Below are positions 60,704-64,000 of a DNA stretch of 64,000 nucleotides, piece after piece; within the stretch, counting starts at the first letter, position 1; every line of letters starts with the position of its first letter. The notes below the pieces were generated by a model that saw only the letters and a program-made list of their open reading frames with translations, made no database searches and was not told the origin of the DNA. This DNA is from Cocos nucifera (Eukaryota > Streptophyta > Magnoliopsida > Arecales > Arecaceae): assembly GCA_006176705.1 (NCBI GenBank), contig QRFJ01000082.1, positions 1-64,000 on the forward strand, in the 5' to 3' direction. A program made the position numbers and the translations under genes.

Positions 60704-61740
60704 AAAGTAAATTACAAAAATCCTCCTCAAATTAGGTCAAAATTATACTAATATGTAGTAGTTTAAAAAACCTACACCGACAATCTTAACATTTATTACA
60801 ACCTCCTGGACCGTTAGAAAACCTATTAATGGTGAGTGGGACTCAGCATAAAAAAAAAAAAAAAAATGAAATGACCTAAATGCCTAAATGCCCTTCAATA
60901 GAGGAAATAAAGCCCTCTTCTATAAAAAGAACCCTCTCCTTCTATTCTCAAAAGGCCCTTGTCTTGCTCCGGTGCTTCTAGGCGAGGATAGCCTCATTTT
61001 CTGATGTCGCTAGGCAACGACAGCTTTTTTCTCTAGTGCGCTTCTGCTCTCCAACTCTAGGCAAGGACATCCTCCCAAGCCACCCACCTTTGAGGTTCTC
61101 CCCTTCCACACTCTCCATCTATGAGGGTTGCCTGATTTTTCCTTTATAATGTTATAGATGTTCAAAAAATATGCTCTAAGGAGGATTTCTCATTTTTTCT
61201 TTGATTATATGAATTTGATCCTAATTAATATAGAGTTACTTTCCTATTTTGATGTTGTATGCTATATCTTGTTCTGAACTTTTGAAGGACATGGTATACA
61301 GCTCCTAACCGAAAGGATGCTTTATAAAATAAGCTTTTTATAGGGATAGGGTCAGGTTAGGACCGGCTTGCTTTATAAGAGATAGGCATAATATAGCAGA
61401 GGTCAGGGGTTTGCTAATACATTGCTCCATAAAATTCTCACTGTTGCGTCTAAACATGCCGCAATCACCAGCAACTGATATCAAGTAAGAGGAAAGATTT
61501 GAATTGGTAATGGCATTCTTCAATTTAATGATAACCAACTACTCCTCTAACAAATATCCATCTCAAGTTATTATAGTTCATTTTGGACTACTTTAGCTTT
61601 ATGCATATGTCTCTATATATTTTGTGTATGTGTGGACTTAGTAGGACAATAGCTAGCATTTCAATATAACTCAATGTAATTGATTGAATCTAACTAGATA
61701 TAGTATAACATGATTGTTTTTCTCTGTGCAGTATATCCTA

Positions 61741-62110
61741 ATGTCCCAACTAAGTGCAAATTCTCACAGTAGCTCATCTTGACTTGAGTATTCCAACAGA
61801 AAGTGCCATTGCGGTTGCATAGCCTTAATAAAAGTTTCGGCTTCTCAAAAGAATCTAAACAAGTTGTATTATTATTGATTGGTATTTGCCTATAAATGAT
61901 CAATCAAGAACTCACTCATTGATATTGGTTGATGATTTGCTTCAAGAGATAAGATGGAAAATTAGTGATTTAAGGATGGAGTCAAAAACTTGTATTGCAA
62001 AATTAAAGAATTAGATGAGAGTAGTGCTATGATGAATAGGCTGTTAGTTGGAATGATAGCACTACTTGTTTTTATAGTTATGTTTATGTTTAAGTGACCT
62101 ATTATAGTTT
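61741..62110 (+). pseudogene. GRF-type zinc-finger and transmembrane protein remnant
   Basis: ATG at 61,741 gives MSQLSANSHSSSS, then after a stop LEYSNRKCHCGCIALIKVSA, the typical Ser-rich start and first C-x-C of plant GRF zinc-finger proteins. The middle (expected R-x-F-Y-G-C) is blurred to NKLYYY with stops. A coiled stretch, KIKELDESSAMM, leads into the hydrophobic end RLLVGMIALLVFIVMFMF, as in relatives that end in a membrane helix. The function of this family is unclear. Frameshifts and stops make it non-coding now. Confidence 0.55.
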
Positions 62111-63705
62111 GAAAAAACTTGTTATGATAATGAATATTGGACTTAAATTTTTATGATATAATTTTAGCTTCAATATAATGAAGTACGAAAGCTAAGAAGC
62201 TTTTGTGTTCATGTTTAGATAAAGCTTATGATTGTTTTGTAGCTCTTGCACTTATGTTTTGTTTCTATGAAAACTCTATATCAGATATGATCTCTTATAT
62301 ACTTCAAGGCTAGTTACTGTGATCAAAATGAATGTAAGCATGAGAATAGGTAACTTTATAACTAAACATTGTTTAAGGGCATTGTTAAAGTTTATAGATG
62401 TCAGATTTATCATTGAACAGGGAACCACTGAGTAGGGAATCATAATGAAGAAACATGTAAGAGCAAGGAATCATGATGAAAAAATGCTCGCATTTATTCA
62501 TCAATCATGTGAAAGAAACATGTAAGAGTAGAAAATCATGATGAAGAAAAGGCTCACATTTTCAACTGCGCACTCCGTATGTTCTCATGCATTTACATGT
62601 AACTATAAGTATGAAAAATCGAATAAGGTAATATACTAGATCCATTTTCATACAATTACATGAGCAGGACCCTCTGTAATTGAACATTATTTAAGGGCAT
62701 TGTTAAAGTTTATAGATGCCAGATTTATCATTGAGTAGGAAAAGTAAGATAAGAAAATTAAGATCAAGAAAAGGATTGCATTTATTCATTTTTCACATAA
62801 AAGAAACATATAAAAGTAGAAAATTAAGATCAAGAAAAGGCTCATACTTTTAGCTGCATTAATTTTGCATCTTCTCATGCATTTACATGCAACTATAAAC
62901 ATCAAAACCAAGTAAGAATAATACACTACATCCATTTACATGCAATTATATGAGCCAAACTGCTTTATGACAGTACCCAACTTAATAGATACATTCAATT
63001 ACATACATCCAGTATACACTGTTTAGCATCAACTATACTAACATCAACCAAGCTTAACAGATTTATAATTAACATCAACCATATCACCAACTATTATAAA
63101 AGGCTACAATGCTTGCATAAGGCTACAAAATAGTGTAATTAATTAGATCCACATTGTCAAATTTATAATTAAGATCCATATTATCATGATTACAATCCAG
63201 TGTAAAACAACATATACTCAGCAAACATGTACCAAACATAATTACATAATATAGTTTTCTATTAATTTGATGAAGTAATACATTAAAAGCAGACAAAGTG
63301 CATAACCAAACATGCACAACAAACAAAGTGTTGACAGAGCCTATGCCATCAAAAGAAGCAATCCTCTTAACCCAAACTGACAATCCTCAATACTACTATG
63401 CTAGCTTCCAATGAAATATGCAACCCTTCCCCTTCAGTAGATCCAAAGCTCCCCCTGCTAACTTCTCGTGGCCTCACTCTTATGCTCGATTCATTCTTGA
63501 AAGAAGATGCACCCCTTGAAGTAGATTGTCCTCCTGAAGTAGGTCCAGACCTTCCTCTTAAGCTAAGTATTCCATCATAAATTTGAAATTACTAGGATCT
63601 TTCAGCTTGGCTTGAGGAGTGTGCTTGTGCTTTTTTCTACAAAAAAATCACCATATAATGATGTAAGAAATTTTGTGTTTTAAATGAACAAAAGAGATAC
63701 ATAAT
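61904..63705. other. AT-rich interior of the MULE-like element
   Basis: Apart from the end of the GRF remnant and the tandem duplication there is no credible gene. On the minus strand at about 63,640-63,400 there are PQAKLKDPSNFKF and similar words that might be the last exon of the MURA-like gene, but no domain is visible. Confidence 0.4.
62361..62965. repeat. Tandem duplication of about 318 bases
   Basis: Copies start at 62,361 and 62,679 with TTTAAGGGCATTGTTAAAGT near each start. Also shared are CTCATGCATTTACATG and AGATTTATCATTGA. Within each copy GAAACATGTAAGAGTAGAAA-type words occur in varied form. Copies are diverged but co-linear over nearly all of their length. Confidence 0.85.
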
Positions 63706-63951
63706 TCAAACCATTTTTGCCATAGGGGCACACTGGTAGGTTCTCTTATTATAGCCAAATCCCCTGCAGTTATCATACCTCATTGTGGTGGATCTCTTCC
63801 TCTCAATAGGTTCACCTTCTTTCTTTTTTTCTATTTTTTCTTGGGCTTCTAGGCAATCTTTTGAGAGGTGGCGGCTGCAATTCTCATCATTATTCCTTAG
63901 ATCAAGATTTACATTCGGCAATGGATAAATCACAGAACTATAAACCTTCAA
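63706..63951 (-). pseudogene. Zinc-knuckle segment, possible MURA transposase C-terminal part
   Basis: An open frame of 81 codons ends with KRSTTMRYDNCRGFGYNKRTYQCAP, resembling the C-terminal zinc knuckle (C-x2-C-x4-H-x4-C) of plant MURA/FAR1-like transposases, but with the first cysteine replaced by tyrosine and the histidine by tyrosine. A Lys/Glu-rich stretch precedes it. The frame is open to 63,951 and probably belongs to a larger coding region, part of which lies to the right of the window. Other zinc-knuckle proteins are possible. Confidence 0.4.
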
Positions 63952-64000
63952 GTATTTTTATACTGTATAGCATTCATCACACAATTTTTCTAAATTTTCT

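Larger units (their letters stand above)
60704..64000. mobile_element. MULE-like element, left part; continues past the window
   Basis: The segment from GTAAATTACAAAAATCCTCC at 60,704 to about 60,830 (AACCTCCTGGACCGTTAG) has the look of long terminal repeats of plant Mutator-like elements. A TATA-like TCTATAAAAAG at 60,921, a pyrimidine-rich leader, a GRF zinc-finger gene remnant and, further in, a minus-strand zinc-knuckle piece fit a MULE with two converging genes. The other end is outside the window, so this is an inference. Confidence 0.45.

Noticed and set aside
61694..61903. Minus-strand 69-codon frame
   Set aside because: Antisense to the GRF zinc-finger remnant, whose plus-strand reading has family-specific residues.

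Overview
This is a plant nuclear window made almost entirely of nested transposable elements around one intact host gene. The gene, at 40,563-42,284 on the minus strand, is a five-exon two-LIM-domain protein of the actin-binding PLIM2/WLIM2 class. Its relatives, the spliceosomal introns and the transposon families (CACTA/En-Spm, Ty1-copia, LINE with RNase H, MULE) point to a flowering plant. A monocot, possibly a palm, is my best guess but rests on general resemblance only. No bacterial, organellar or viral gene block was seen.

Left part (1-17,854): a minus-strand CACTA element (CACTA-1, right end at 4,674) sits in an inverted fragment of a copia LTR. A decayed plus-strand Ty1-copia element follows (gag from 7,179, pol to about 15,374, 3' LTR 15,375 to about 17,854). 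Its gag is split by a second CACTA element (CACTA-2, 7,437 to about 11,746).

Middle part (17,860-36,666): one 5'-truncated LINE can be followed in three pieces, ending in an RNase H domain and a poly(A) tail. It is split by a CACTA element of another family (CACTA-B, about 19,259-24,836) and by an LTR retrotransposon (25,054-36,166). That retrotransposon itself holds a CACTA element with perfect AAG target duplications (CACTA-A, 26,265-31,482) and a solo LTR with AATAT duplications (32,535-34,804).

Genic part (36,667-45,602): a short TIR element split by a solo LTR, a truncated inverted copy of the LIM gene on the plus strand (38,589-39,255), then the LIM gene with a recognisable TATA box and poly(A) signal, then an AT-rich intergenic stretch.

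Right part (45,603-64,000): a 14.7-kb CACTA element (CACTA-C) with both usual genes, TNP2-type transposase and a TNPA-like protein, flanked by AAA duplications. Nested in it is CACTA-4 (about 54,019-59,573), which carries a rearranged second copy of its own gene ends and a 600-bp foldback insertion. A MULE-like element begins near 60,704 and runs off the window, with a GRF zinc-finger gene remnant and a possible MURA tail.

The most unusual recurring structure is a roughly 0.8-1.0 kb imperfect palindrome. It occurs at the same architectural position in every CACTA element of the TNPA-like-only type, across two families whose subterminal repeats are unrelated.
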